Assembly (NCBI GenBank): GCA_017403885.1
Contig: JAFRDM010000003.1
Span: forward strand, 1 to 48,534
Direction: 5' to 3'
Origin: Oscillospiraceae bacterium
GTDB lineage: Bacteria > Bacillota > Clostridia > Oscillospirales > Oscillospiraceae
DNA: 48,534 bases
Positions 34,600 through 42,962 of this stretch are shown here, one piece after another. Made by a program: the position numbers and the translations under genes. Positions within the stretch are counted from its first letter, which is position 1; each line of letters starts with the position of its first letter. The notes beneath the pieces are model-generated. The model made no database searches, was not told the DNA's origin, and saw nothing but the letters and a program-made list of their open reading frames with translations.

Positions 34600-35331
34600 T
34601 CAGTGCTTGTCGGTACCCTTTGAGCCGACGCCGAAATGCAGCTCCTTCATGCCCTCGACCTCGTCGCAGATGCCCTTGAGCGAGCAGACCGAGCAATCGG
34701 TCGGGAGGCCCTCGAGGATGTGCGTGAGCGTACCGGTGACGTCGGCGGCCTTCTTGGCGTTGCCCTTCATCGCGGCATAGTCGAGACCCGGCTGCGTGAG
34801 GAAGATGACCGTGGCGTTGAGCACGTTTTCATCCTGCTTGTAGGCCTTGATATAGCTGCTTCCGACCTGCCGGAAGTTGATGCCTCTGCGGATCGCCTGC
34901 TTGCTGACGCGCACCTGCTCGCGATAGGACTCCGGCGACATGCGGATCATGTAGCCCTCGAGATTGACGTGATACTTGGCGAATTCGATGTCCTTGAGCG
35001 TGCGGTAGACCTTTTCGTCATCGCCCTCGAGCACGCCGACGCGCAGCAGCACGATGCGGGCAAAATCGCAGTCGCCGCGGATGTCCTTCAGATCCGGGCC
35101 GTAGAGCAGGACGCGATCCTCGCTCACCAGCTCGGGCGAGGAGGTGAACAGAACGTAGTTCGCCGAGCCTCTGCCGGAGGCGCCAAGCTCGTAGGCGGCG
35201 TCCTTCTGCAGGACCAGCTCGCTGTTGCCGATGTCTTTCCACTCGTCGCCGGGACGGTAGGGCCAAACCTTCGGAACACTTGCGTCAAGCAGCGTCTGCG
35301 TGTCCTTGAACAGAGAGTTGAACAGTTCCAT
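34600..35331 (-). CDS. conserved soluble protein of the dehydratase cluster, possibly CO-dehydrogenase-beta-like
   Basis: The 243-residue protein is not firmly recognised. It has a conserved-looking middle (DLKDIRGDCDFARIVLLR near 85, LEGYMIRMSPESYREQVRVSKQA near 120-143) and a C-terminal cysteine motif DCSVCSLKGICDEVEGMKELHFG near 210-232 that could bind a metal or cluster. Proteins of this size and type are, to my memory, labelled CO dehydrogenase beta-subunit family in clostridia; the CooC-type ATPase in the same operon fits such a link. It is the last gene of the operon and starts 9 bases after the 55-residue membrane protein ends. Confidence 0.5.
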   Translation of the reverse strand: MELFNSLFKDTQTLLDASVPKVWPYRPGDEWKDIGNSELVLQKDAAYELGASGRGSANYVLFTSSPELVSEDRVLLYGPDLKDIRGDCDFARIVLLRVGVLEGDDEKVYRTLKDIEFAKYHVNLEGYMIRMSPESYREQVRVSKQAIRRGINFRQVGSSYIKAYKQDENVLNATVIFLTQPGLDYAAMKGNAKKAADVTGTLTHILEGLPTDCSVCSLKGICDEVEGMKELHFGVGSKGTDKH

Positions 35332-35339
35332 ATGGGATA

Positions 35340-35507
35340 CTAGAATACCAGATCAACTTTCTTGCGGTCAAACATCAGGTTGACCTGCTTATAGGCCCAG
35401 CCGAGGACCTTCTGATCGAGGTTCCAGAAGTAGACGACGAACAGGACGGCGACCACGATCAGAAGCACTTTGATCAGGCTGAAAATGAACTTCAAGATTT
35501 TATCCAT
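35340..35507 (-). CDS. 55-residue single-pass membrane protein
   Basis: From ATG 35505-35507 the frame encodes MDKILKFIFSLIKVLLIVV followed by AVLFVVYFWNLDQK and a basic C-terminus ending KKVDLVF. One transmembrane helix spans about residues 8-27. GAAAGGAG lies 12 bases upstream. The gene sits 46 bases after the HgdC-like gene and 8 bases before the next one, within the operon, which is the main reason to believe it is real. It could tether the cluster's soluble proteins to the membrane. Confidence 0.65.
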   Translation of the reverse strand: MDKILKFIFSLIKVLLIVVAVLFVVYFWNLDQKVLGWAYKQVNLMFDRKKVDLVF

Positions 35508-35553
35508 GCAGCAATGATGCTCCTTTCGGTGTTTTTTCCCTTTCGTTCAGACC

Positions 35554-36348
35554 TTACTTCTTGGCAAGGCCCTTCTGGCGGGCATACTCGGCCGCGCCGA
35601 GAGCGCCCATCAGCTGCGGGTCGGTCTTCAGGTTCACGACCTTCAGCTTCAGCACGTGCTCGATGGCTTCCTTCAGGCCGTCGTTCTTCGCGCAGCCGCC
35701 CGTCAGCGTGATACTGTCCGTCGCGCCCGCCTTCTTCGCCATCACGAAGCAGCGCTTCGCTACCGCCATCTCGATGCCGGCCGCGATCTCGTCCATCGGC
35801 TTGCCCTCGCCGACCAGCGTGATGACCTCGCTCTCCGCGAACACCGTGCACTGCGCCGTGATCGGGATCACGTTCTTCGCCGTCAGGCTCAGCTTCGAGA
35901 ACTCCGGCAGGCTCATCTCAAAGCTGCGCGCCATCGCCTCGAAGAAGCGCCCCGTGCCCGCGGAGCACTTGTCGTTCATCGCAAAGTTCTTCACCGTGCC
36001 GTCCGTGTCGATCGAGATGCCCTTCACGTCCTGCCCGCCGATGTCGATGATCGCCTTCACGCTCGGGTCCGTGATGTGCACGCCCATCGCGTGGCAGCTG
36101 ATCTCCGAGATGTTCTCGTCCGCAAACGGTACCTTGTTCCGTCCGTAACCCGTGCCGATCAGGTACTCAAGCTCCTTCGAGTCCCTCAGCCCCGCCTGCT
36201 TGCAGACGTCTTCCATCGCCGCGATCGCGCTCAGCTCAGAGTTGATCTTGCTGCGGATCGTCGTATCCGCGATCATCTTGCCGGTCTCGTCCATGATTAC
36301 TGCTTTCGTGAAGGTCGATCCAACGTCGCAGCCGCCAAAGTATTTCAT
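35554..36348 (-). CDS. 2-hydroxyacyl-CoA dehydratase activator (HgdC/BadF-type ATPase)
   Basis: The 264-residue homodimeric ATPase carries one [4Fe-4S] cluster between subunits and pumps an electron into its dehydratase or reductase using ATP. The ASKHA fold is seen in GGCDVGSTFTK at 5-15, IIDIGGQDVKG at 100-110 and LTGGCAKNDGL near 216. The two cluster cysteines are in NDKCSAGTGRF (Cys128) and AQCTVFAESEV (Cys167). It follows the two dehydratase-family genes and precedes the small membrane protein. Confidence 0.92.
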   Translation of the reverse strand: MKYFGGCDVGSTFTKAVIMDETGKMIADTTIRSKINSELSAIAAMEDVCKQAGLRDSKELEYLIGTGYGRNKVPFADENISEISCHAMGVHITDPSVKAIIDIGGQDVKGISIDTDGTVKNFAMNDKCSAGTGRFFEAMARSFEMSLPEFSKLSLTAKNVIPITAQCTVFAESEVITLVGEGKPMDEIAAGIEMAVAKRCFVMAKKAGATDSITLTGGCAKNDGLKEAIEHVLKLKVVNLKTDPQLMGALGAAEYARQKGLAKK

Positions 36349-36395
36349 GTATTTTTCCTCCGATTGTTTTTTAATATTTTTATTTCGCCAGTGGT

Positions 36396-38183
36396 TTACA
36401 TGCAGACCTCGTCCTCGAACTCAACGAGAGACGGATCGACAGGCTCGGCCTGAAGGACGGTGCGCATGTAGTTGTTGACCTTGTCACGCATATTGCGTCT
36501 CGAGACGGTGCGCGGATCCATCAGATCGTGCTCGACCCAGATCAGGTCATAGCCGCGCTGACGGCCCTGCTCGTCGAGCAGGCCCTGAACGGTAGCCATG
36601 TTCTTGCAGGCGACGTTCTGGTACATGATGACGATTTGGGCGTTCCAGTCCTGGCACTGCTTCCAGCACTCGTCGACGACATTCTGATAGCCGCCGTTGG
36701 TGTGACGGCGCATGACCATACGCTCGTACAGACGGGCCAGGTCGCGCAGGGCCTCTTCCTTGTCCTCGGTCTCGAGGTGCTTGGTATAGTTGAGCGACTC
36801 CATTTCGACCAGGATATCGATGCCCCAGCAGTTGGCCAGCCAGTTGGAGAAGTTGGCGTAGTAGTGGGCCGGGCAGGACCACACGATGCCGCGGTACTTC
36901 ATCTTGCGCGCGGGCCACGGGGTCTCCTTGCGCTCGTATGCCTTGATGAGCATCTTGTTGACCTTTTCCATCGAGGGGATGACACGCGGGTCGATGCCGC
37001 CGTCCATCTCGTAGTTCCACTTGCGGAAGAGCTCGTAGCTCGGTCCGATGAACTGCGGGTAGGCGGACTTGTTGATCTCCCACTTCTGGAGCTCAAGGTC
37101 TGTCTCGTGGTTGAAGCGTCTCATGCACTCGAAGTAGTGATCCCAGTTCCACTTGGCGCCGGTCGTATCCTCGATGGCCTTGATGCAGGCCTTGATGTCC
37201 TCGGCGCCCATCTGCACGGTCTCCTCGTCGAGGTAGCGGACCGGGAAGCAGAGGTGGAACACCGGGGTATGCGGGAAGCGGCGGGAGAAGTAGGACGAGG
37301 CCATGGTGGAGCCGTCGCAGGGCATCGAGCTGGAGATGAACAGCGAGCCCATGTCGGGCAGAGCGTTGATAACCAGCGCGCCGCACTCGGAGGACGGCAC
37401 CGGGCAGGTGTCGGCCGGCAGGCCGTAGCTCTCGACTGCGTCGATATAGGGGATGCAGACCAGCTGGTCGATCTCGGAGACGAGGAACATGGGCAGCAGC
37501 TGGTGCGGGATGGCAAGCAGATCCGGGAAGCCTGCGGCGATCTGACCCATGGTCATTTCGTCGAAGGTGAAGAGCATCTTGTTGAGCTCTTCGCTGTTGC
37601 CGTTCTTGCGGTCCGCCTTCGAGAGGAAGACCAGGTTTTCCGCCACGTAGCGGAAGATCTGATAGGTTACCTCATGGCTCATGCGCAGGTTGGAGCCGCG
37701 GAGGCCGAGGATGTTCTTGTCCATGAAGCCGTGGCAGCAGAAATAGGAGATCATCCAGCGATACCACAGCGCACTGTTCATCGCGGGGACCAGATCCTTG
37801 GAGAAGGTAGCGAGCAGCATGCCCCACATGCGGGCCCACTCCCAGAAATCGTAGGCGGTATCCTTCACGCCGCGCCACTCGCGGCGGACCGTGGCCATCG
37901 CGCCCTTGCGGTAGAGGCGGCCGAGACTGCGCTCGCCGTTGACGACGCGATCCCATTTTTCGGCCTTGTCCAGCGCCATGAAATCTCTGTATTCTTCCTT
38001 GATGCGCTCGCCGTCAGCCTTGAGGACGCCCGCCATATCCTGGCCGAATTTCTTCCAGTCGGTCTCTTTGAGGAGCTCGCCGAAGATGCCGACGACCTCC
38101 TTGAGGTTTTCGCCCTGTTTCTTCCAGTCGATGTTGTCTTTGGCTTTCCAGAATTTAGGATTGGGATACTGTACTTTCGCCAT
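36396..38183 (-). CDS. 2-hydroxyacyl-CoA dehydratase family subunit, long form
   Basis: The 595-residue protein belongs to the HgdA/HgdB (HGD-D) family and would carry a [4Fe-4S] cluster that receives electrons from the activator. It has about 170 residues more at the N-terminus (rich in Trp and Lys, e.g. KQGENLKEVVGIFGELLKE) than standard subunits of about 400 residues. Cysteines likely to matter are in ADTCPVPSSECG near 265, WSCPAHYY near 447 and QNVACKNM near 535. Its ATG overlaps the stop of the short subunit by one base (TAATG). The substrate is unknown; no CoA-transferase or acyl-CoA dehydrogenase is adjacent. Confidence 0.82.
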   Translation of the reverse strand: MAKVQYPNPKFWKAKDNIDWKKQGENLKEVVGIFGELLKETDWKKFGQDMAGVLKADGERIKEEYRDFMALDKAEKWDRVVNGERSLGRLYRKGAMATVRREWRGVKDTAYDFWEWARMWGMLLATFSKDLVPAMNSALWYRWMISYFCCHGFMDKNILGLRGSNLRMSHEVTYQIFRYVAENLVFLSKADRKNGNSEELNKMLFTFDEMTMGQIAAGFPDLLAIPHQLLPMFLVSEIDQLVCIPYIDAVESYGLPADTCPVPSSECGALVINALPDMGSLFISSSMPCDGSTMASSYFSRRFPHTPVFHLCFPVRYLDEETVQMGAEDIKACIKAIEDTTGAKWNWDHYFECMRRFNHETDLELQKWEINKSAYPQFIGPSYELFRKWNYEMDGGIDPRVIPSMEKVNKMLIKAYERKETPWPARKMKYRGIVWSCPAHYYANFSNWLANCWGIDILVEMESLNYTKHLETEDKEEALRDLARLYERMVMRRHTNGGYQNVVDECWKQCQDWNAQIVIMYQNVACKNMATVQGLLDEQGRQRGYDLIWVEHDLMDPRTVSRRNMRDKVNNYMRTVLQAEPVDPSLVEFEDEVCM

Positions 38184-39379
38184 TACTTCTTTCCCTCCTC
38201 TTTATGGATGCGCTTGATCTCCAGCGACTCGACAAAGGCCTGGCAGCGCGTACGCAGCTGGCCGGAATTGCCGTTGTTGTAAAGGCGGTCGATGGAGAGC
38301 ACGGGCCAGCCGTACTCGTCGTGCATGATGTGGCTGACCAGGGCGCGCTCGAAGCCCCAGTAATCGCAGTACTTCATCTGCTCGTAGATGATGCCTTCGG
38401 CGCCGTATTCCTTGGCGAGGCGGTCGGCCGTCTCGCGGCGCTGCAGCACCTTCTCGTCGGAGATCCAGCGGGCGCACTCGGAGGTCTCCATATAATGCAG
38501 GCAGATCTGGCGCAGGGCGGGCTCGTCGTCCCGGAGCTCGATGATCTCACGGCCGGGCGTGGAGCCGAAGCAGTAACGGTCGGACACGACCAGGGCGCCG
38601 ACGTCCTCGATCAGCTTGGTCAGGCTGGGATCGTCGATCTCGGAGCCGACGATCGCCACGCGGGCGCGGAACGGGCTCTTCTTGTCGGGCTTGCGCTTTT
38701 TCAGTTCTTCGAGCGTCTCGCGCAGATAGGGCAGGATCAGCGCCTTCGGGCAGACGTAGGACACCAGGTTCAGGAGGTGGAATTCGTAGCCGGTGATGAC
38801 CGGGTTTTCCAGCTTGCGCATCTGGCCGATCTCGGAGATGATGCGGCAGACCTCGTTGTGCTCCTCGACGGCCTTGCGGATGGCCTCGTCGGAGACGTCC
38901 ACGCCGAAGACCTCGTGCAGACGGTCGAGCACACGCACCTGCATTTGCCTCTCATAGCCGTCCAGCGTGTAGTCTGTGATCTTGAAGGGCATGTCGGTGT
39001 GCGTGACGAAGAAGTTGGGCTTGTCGTTGATGTTCAGGATCTCGAAGTGCTCCATCGCACGGTTCATCATGGAGCAGGCGTCCACGCCGATCACCGCGTC
39101 GAGGAAGCGGTAGCCGCCTTCGATACCGCGCTCGACAAGAGCTCTGGCGAACTCGCAGGTGTAGTTCGACATGTAGTAGGTCGCGATGTCGATCGAGCCG
39201 GTGTTCGGTGCGCGCAGTCTGGTCGAGAAGCATTTGTCGACGTTGAGCAGGACCTCCGGGATGTGGTAGCAGGTATAGCCGAGGGCAATGCCGCCGTCGG
39301 CCTGAGCCTGTTGGATCAGCTCGTTGTCGGCGTTCTCAAGCAGTTTTTCGAAATAGATCAGATGCTTAAGATCTTTCAA
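38183..39379 (-). CDS. 2-hydroxyacyl-CoA dehydratase family subunit, short form
   Basis: The 398-residue protein matches HgdB/FldC-type subunits in length and motifs: GYTCYHIPEVLL near residue 34, GVDACSMMNRA near 98, RYCFGSTPGRE near 272 and QMKYCDYWGFE near 340, giving the cysteines expected to hold the [4Fe-4S] cluster. With the long subunit it would form the heterodimeric component D. GAAGAGGTG precedes the start. It follows the CooC-type gene by 17 bases, so all six genes lie on one transcript. Confidence 0.85.
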   Translation of the reverse strand: MKDLKHLIYFEKLLENADNELIQQAQADGGIALGYTCYHIPEVLLNVDKCFSTRLRAPNTGSIDIATYYMSNYTCEFARALVERGIEGGYRFLDAVIGVDACSMMNRAMEHFEILNINDKPNFFVTHTDMPFKITDYTLDGYERQMQVRVLDRLHEVFGVDVSDEAIRKAVEEHNEVCRIISEIGQMRKLENPVITGYEFHLLNLVSYVCPKALILPYLRETLEELKKRKPDKKSPFRARVAIVGSEIDDPSLTKLIEDVGALVVSDRYCFGSTPGREIIELRDDEPALRQICLHYMETSECARWISDEKVLQRRETADRLAKEYGAEGIIYEQMKYCDYWGFERALVSHIMHDEYGWPVLSIDRLYNNGNSGQLRTRCQAFVESLEIKRIHKEEGKK

Positions 39380-39396
39380 ATGTTACACCTCTTCTT

Positions 39397-40158
39397 CTAA
39401 AGAATTTCTATTTTGTGGAGTGCTTCCCTCACTCCCTTGAGCATGACGGAATCCGCGGGCAGCTCCATGACGCTGCGCCCCCTGATGTCATTGGCGGCGA
39501 AGGCGTCGTCCGCGGGGATGGCGGAGAGGATCTCTACCGGGCTGTCGGTGAGCCCGACCAGCTCGGGATTGGTGACGCGGTTGATGATGCAGCCGATTTT
39601 CTCGTAAGTGATCAGCTCGTCGGCGACCTGTTTGATCGTAGTGATGACCTGCGCGCCCTTTTTGCTCTGGTCTGTGATCAGCAGCAGATGCGTGACCTTT
39701 TCCATGACGCGGCGCTGGATCTGTTCGATCCCGGCCTCGCCGTCGATCACCACGTAATCAAAGCTGTTCGCAAGGATGCCGATGACCTCCTTGAGGTAGG
39801 AGTTCACCTTGCAGTAGCAGCCCGAGCTTTCCGGCCTGCCGATCGCAAGAAAGGCAAAGCCCGGCATCTCGACCAGCGCGTCGAACATGCGGAAGCGCGC
39901 TTCGCTCAGCAGTTCGAGCGCTTCCCTCGTGTCGCCGTTCTCCACACTGTCGACGATGCTCTGCCGAATATCGTCGAGCGTAAGCTTCACGTCCACGCCA
40001 AGAGCAACGGACAGGCCGACGGCCGGGTCGGCGTCGATCGCAAGGATCTTCTTGTCGGGGCAGTTCTCGGCAAGAAGCCGTACGATGCACGCGCAGATCG
40101 AGGTCTTTCCGACGCCTCCTTTGCCTGCTACCGTAAGGATCTTGGCTTTATTCTCCAT
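39397..40158 (-). CDS. CooC-type MinD/ParA-family ATPase
   Basis: The 253-residue protein has the deviant Walker A motif AGKGGVGKTS at residues 11-20, DADPAVGLS near 42, and VVIDGEAGIEQIQRRV near 135, which is the pattern of CooC nickel-insertion ATPases. A Cys pair SGCYCK near 113 may bind metal between subunits. CooC proteins mature CO dehydrogenase and acetyl-CoA synthase; here it heads a dehydratase-type operon, so the client is not clear. It is the first gene, with a promoter at 40224-40252. Confidence 0.8.
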   Translation of the reverse strand: MENKAKILTVAGKGGVGKTSICACIVRLLAENCPDKKILAIDADPAVGLSVALGVDVKLTLDDIRQSIVDSVENGDTREALELLSEARFRMFDALVEMPGFAFLAIGRPESSGCYCKVNSYLKEVIGILANSFDYVVIDGEAGIEQIQRRVMEKVTHLLLITDQSKKGAQVITTIKQVADELITYEKIGCIINRVTNPELVGLTDSPVEILSAIPADDAFAANDIRGRSVMELPADSVMLKGVREALHKIEIL

Positions 40159-40184
40159 ATACTTGTCCCCCCTTTGTTTTCCGG

Positions 40185-40208
40185 ATAAGCATACTGACAG
40201 GCATACTA
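40185..40208. repeat. direct repeat in the leader of the dehydratase-type operon
   Basis: GCATACT occurs twice, 12 bases apart, between the promoter and the CooC-type gene. It could be a regulator site or chance. Confidence 0.3.
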
Positions 40209-40223
40209 TCTCAGATTAAAGTT

Positions 40224-40252
40224 ATTTTAACACAGCCGCCCCACAGATGCAA
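40224..40252 (-). promoter_or_regulatory. promoter of the dehydratase-type operon
   Basis: On the minus strand TTGCAT (40247-40252) and TAAAAT (40224-40229) are 17 bases apart, 66 bases upstream of the first start codon. Confidence 0.6.
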
Positions 40253-40445
40253 GGAAAACGCGTCCGCAGCCATGAGCTTCCGCGGCGCTCTGCCTGCGCC
40301 GCCATGCCGCGCCAACCTGATTGCCGTTGTTTTCTTGTTTATACATTTTGGCCGTTCTGTATGGTTTTGGGCTCCTTTTGCGGCGCAAAAAAAGATTGTG
40401 CCGCCTTCTTTGTGAAAGCAGCACAAAAATAGTTGCAAAATTTCG

Positions 40446-40925
40446 TCAATTCAACAAATACACGCCAAGATTGAGATACGCAGCAAAAAACAGCCACAGG
40501 AGATATGGCGCCATCAGCTTCCCGGCGCGCGCGTCGATGTAGCCGAAGCGCAGCGCACATACGAGCGCGAGCGCGAAAAGCAGGATCAGCCACAAGAAAG
40601 CGATGAGATACGCGCCCAAAAGGAAGAAGATCAGCGGCCAGACGAAGTTCGCCGCGAGCTGAAGGACGTAAGACGTCATCGCGCGGCGGATACGCTCGGG
40701 AGAGGCCGTCGAGGTATAGACGAGATAGCTTGCAAGGCCCATGAGGACATACAGGATCGTCCACACAACGGGAAAGACCCAGCCGGGCGGCGCGAGCAGC
40801 GGCTTGTACATGGTCTTGTAGTCCTCCATGCCGCCTCTGCTCAGTACTCCGGCCAGCGCGCCGACGAGGAGCGGCGCGGCTATGCAGATCACAAGCTCTT
40901 TCCATTTGATTTTTCCGCTTTTCAT
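40446..40925 (-). CDS. TspO/MBR-family membrane protein
   Basis: The 159-residue protein has five hydrophobic helices and the TspO signatures PPGWVFPVVWTILYVLMG near residues 46-63 and NFVWPLIFF near 92. TspO proteins bind tetrapyrroles and are linked to porphyrin handling and stress. It stands alone; no heme genes are adjacent. The ATG is at 40923-40925; a GATGAAAT stretch upstream gives only a weak ribosome site. Confidence 0.88.
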   Translation of the reverse strand: MKSGKIKWKELVICIAAPLLVGALAGVLSRGGMEDYKTMYKPLLAPPGWVFPVVWTILYVLMGLASYLVYTSTASPERIRRAMTSYVLQLAANFVWPLIFFLLGAYLIAFLWLILLFALALVCALRFGYIDARAGKLMAPYLLWLFFAAYLNLGVYLLN

Positions 40926-41055
40926 TTCATCACCCCATATACTAAGTACGGAAAACTCTCGATGCGTTTTGCGCGTGCCCGATAATAGGATATGCTTTCG
41001 CGGACGGGCTTATGCCGCGGCTTTTCGTTTTCGCGCGCGTCCTGTTCCTTTTTGC

Positions 41056-41091
41056 TTGACAAGAGGGCGCAGCGACGATATTTTGATATCG
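41056..41091 (+). promoter_or_regulatory. promoter and palindrome of the first lipoprotein
   Basis: TTGACA (41056-41061) and TATTTT (41079-41084) are 17 bases apart. A palindrome CGATATTTTGATATCG at 41076-41091 overlaps the -10 box and may be an operator. Confidence 0.6.
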
Positions 41092-41126
41092 TCAGAACCC
41101 GAAAACAAATACCGGAGGAGAGAATA

Positions 41127-41720
41127 ATGAGACGAAACAAGATCCTCGCGCTGCTGCCGGCGCTGGCTATGCTTTTTGCCCTCGCGGCCTGCGGAGGGAG
41201 CAAGGCAGCCGATCCGACGCCCGAACCCACGCCCGAGCCGACCGTCGTCGGCCTGTGGGAAACCGAGATCGACATGCGTGATCAGCTGATAGAAGAGATG
41301 GATTCTTCCGTCGACGCTTCGAGATCCTTCGGGGAATATCTCGACAGCTTCGTCTGGGTGCTGACGCTGGATCTCTCGGAGGACGGCGTCTACACGCTCA
41401 GCTATGACATCAGCAAAGGGACGGACAGCTTCAAACAGTCGGTGGTGTCCTACATGCGCGACATGATCAACGAGCAGGTCGGCATGGAGCTGAGCGACGA
41501 TCAGATCGCCCAGGCGCTGGGAATGTCGCTGGAGGACTATGCGCAGCTTGTCGCGGATCAGATGACCGAAGCTGCGGCGGCGGAGAGCGCCTCCTATCGC
41601 GACGAGGGCGGAAAGCTGATATGGGAGGACGGTGCGGAAAGCCCCTATGTCCTGACCGCCGATACGCTAAGCTTCCGTGTGGAAGCCTTTGGCGATCTGG
41701 ATTTCAAGCGCATCGGATAA
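41127..41720 (+). CDS. small lipoprotein, paralogue A
   Basis: The 197-residue protein has a lipoprotein signal (RRNKILALLPALAMLFALAAC, Cys at about 21), a short TPEP linker and a C-terminal domain starting VVGLWETEIDM. GLWETE-type starts followed by TLDLSEDGVYTLSYD resemble the beta-barrel-like lipocalin/DUF5640-type domains common in gut Firmicutes lipoproteins, but I cannot name the family. It ends DGAESPYVLTADTLSF and FKRIG. AGGAGAG precedes the ATG. The next gene encodes a longer paralogue. Confidence 0.72.
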   Translation: MRRNKILALLPALAMLFALAACGGSKAADPTPEPTPEPTVVGLWETEIDMRDQLIEEMDSSVDASRSFGEYLDSFVWVLTLDLSEDGVYTLSYDISKGTDSFKQSVVSYMRDMINEQVGMELSDDQIAQALGMSLEDYAQLVADQMTEAAAAESASYRDEGGKLIWEDGAESPYVLTADTLSFRVEAFGDLDFKRIG

Positions 41721-41737
41721 TCCGGCCGTAAAAGAGC

Positions 41738-41772
41738 TGCTCCCTTCGGCAAATACCGAAGGGAGCATTCTT
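41738..41772 (+). terminator. terminator after lipoprotein A
   Basis: TGCTCCCTTCGG (41738-41749) pairs with CCGAAGGGAGCA (41756-41767), then TTCTTTTC. Confidence 0.75.
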
Positions 41773-41787
41773 TTCGCTCCCTTTTTC

Positions 41788-41816
41788 TTGACAAGCGGGC
41801 GGGATACCATTATTCT
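41788..41816 (+). promoter_or_regulatory. promoter of the second lipoprotein
   Basis: TTGACA (41788-41793) and TATTCT (41811-41816) are 17 bases apart. The bases around the -35 box closely resemble those of the first lipoprotein promoter. Confidence 0.65.
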
Positions 41817-41865
41817 GATAACAGAAGACAGAGCATAAACAACGACCGGGAACGGAGGAAAAAAC

Positions 41866-42897
41866 ATGAAAATGAATCGGATCCTCGCGCTGCTGCTTGC
41901 CTGTGTCATGCTCTTCTCTCTCTCAGCCTGCGGAGAGAGCAAGACCGATGCGGAAACTGACCTCAAGGGCAGCATCGAGAGCGCGGTTAAGGAGGCAGCA
42001 GCCGCCGAGCCGACGCCGGAAGCGAAGCCCGAAGCGACGCCGGATGCGACGCCCGAACCAACGCCGGAACCCACGCCCGAGCCCACGCCGGAACCCACCC
42101 CGAAGCCCACGCCCGAGCCCGAACCGCTGCCCACAATCACGAAGCAGCCGGAATCGGTTACGGTCGAAGAAGGAAGCACGGCAACCTTTTCCGTGACGGC
42201 CGACGGTGCGGAAAGCTATCAGTGGCAGTATCTCTCAAGCTCCGGCAAGTGGAAAGATATCACCAGCAGTGCGTACACGGGGCTGCAGAGCGCGACCATG
42301 ACGGTACATGCCACGGAGAAGCGCAACGGCTATCAGTACCGCTGCAGAGTCTCGAACGCCGCGGGCACGACGGACTCGGAGACCGCGACGCTGACGGTGA
42401 CGCCTGCCGCCAAGCCCACGATCATCGGCACATGGAGCGCAGACCTTGATCTGCACGACCAGATGATGTCGGAAATGGGCTCGGACAATGAAGAGGTCAC
42501 CAAGCTGTTTACCGATTACATCCAGACCTTCATCTGCACGCTGACACTGGAGCTGCGCGAGGACGGCACCTATTCCTTCAGCTTTGATCTGGAAGCCTCA
42601 AAGGAATACCTTACCGACGCCATTATCCGCTATTTCCGCGATCTGGCTGTGGAGGCGCTGGGGCAGGAGCTGAGCGACGAGGAGTTTGAAGCCCAGCTCG
42701 GCATGCCGCTCGACGAGTTTGCTCAGTACATGATCGGGCAGATGACCGGCGGAGATTCCCACGACGGTACTTACCGCGACGAGGGCAGCAAAATGATTTG
42801 GGATGAGAGCCAGGAAGTCCCCTACACGCTCGACGGCAACACTCTCACGCTTGAGATCGATGGCTTTGGCACGCTCCCCCTCGAGCGCATCGGATGA
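41866..42897 (+). CDS. Ig-domain lipoprotein, paralogue B
   Basis: The 343-residue protein has a lipoprotein signal (Cys at about 22), a long Pro-Glu-Thr linker (about residues 48-85) and an immunoglobulin-like domain (ITKQPESVTVEEGSTATFSV through YQYRCRVSNAAGTTDSETATLTV, about 92-180). Its C-terminal domain starts IIGTWSADLDL, as in paralogue A. That domain shares the order of motifs with A: EDGTYSFSFD, MPLDEFAQYMIGQMT, YRDEGSKMIWDE and LPLERIG. The Ig domain is thus an insertion relative to A. It is presumably displayed on the cell surface. Confidence 0.75.
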   Translation: MKMNRILALLLACVMLFSLSACGESKTDAETDLKGSIESAVKEAAAAEPTPEAKPEATPDATPEPTPEPTPEPTPEPTPKPTPEPEPLPTITKQPESVTVEEGSTATFSVTADGAESYQWQYLSSSGKWKDITSSAYTGLQSATMTVHATEKRNGYQYRCRVSNAAGTTDSETATLTVTPAAKPTIIGTWSADLDLHDQMMSEMGSDNEEVTKLFTDYIQTFICTLTLELREDGTYSFSFDLEASKEYLTDAIIRYFRDLAVEALGQELSDEEFEAQLGMPLDEFAQYMIGQMTGGDSHDGTYRDEGSKMIWDESQEVPYTLDGNTLTLEIDGFGTLPLERIG

Positions 42898-42915
42898 TTT
42901 GATTTCATACCGCGC

Positions 42916-42951
42916 AAAAACACCCTTCGAAAGAATCGAAGGGTGTTTTTG
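42916..42951. terminator. bidirectional terminator
   Basis: AAAAACACCCTTCGA (42916-42930) pairs exactly with TCGAAGGGTGTTTTT (42936-42950). It separates converging genes. Confidence 0.88.
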
Positions 42952-42962
42952 TATGGGGCGTT

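Noticed and set aside
42040..42125. Short tandem repeats in the second lipoprotein
   Set aside because: They encode a Pro-Glu-Thr linker between domains, a common feature of surface proteins, not a separate element.
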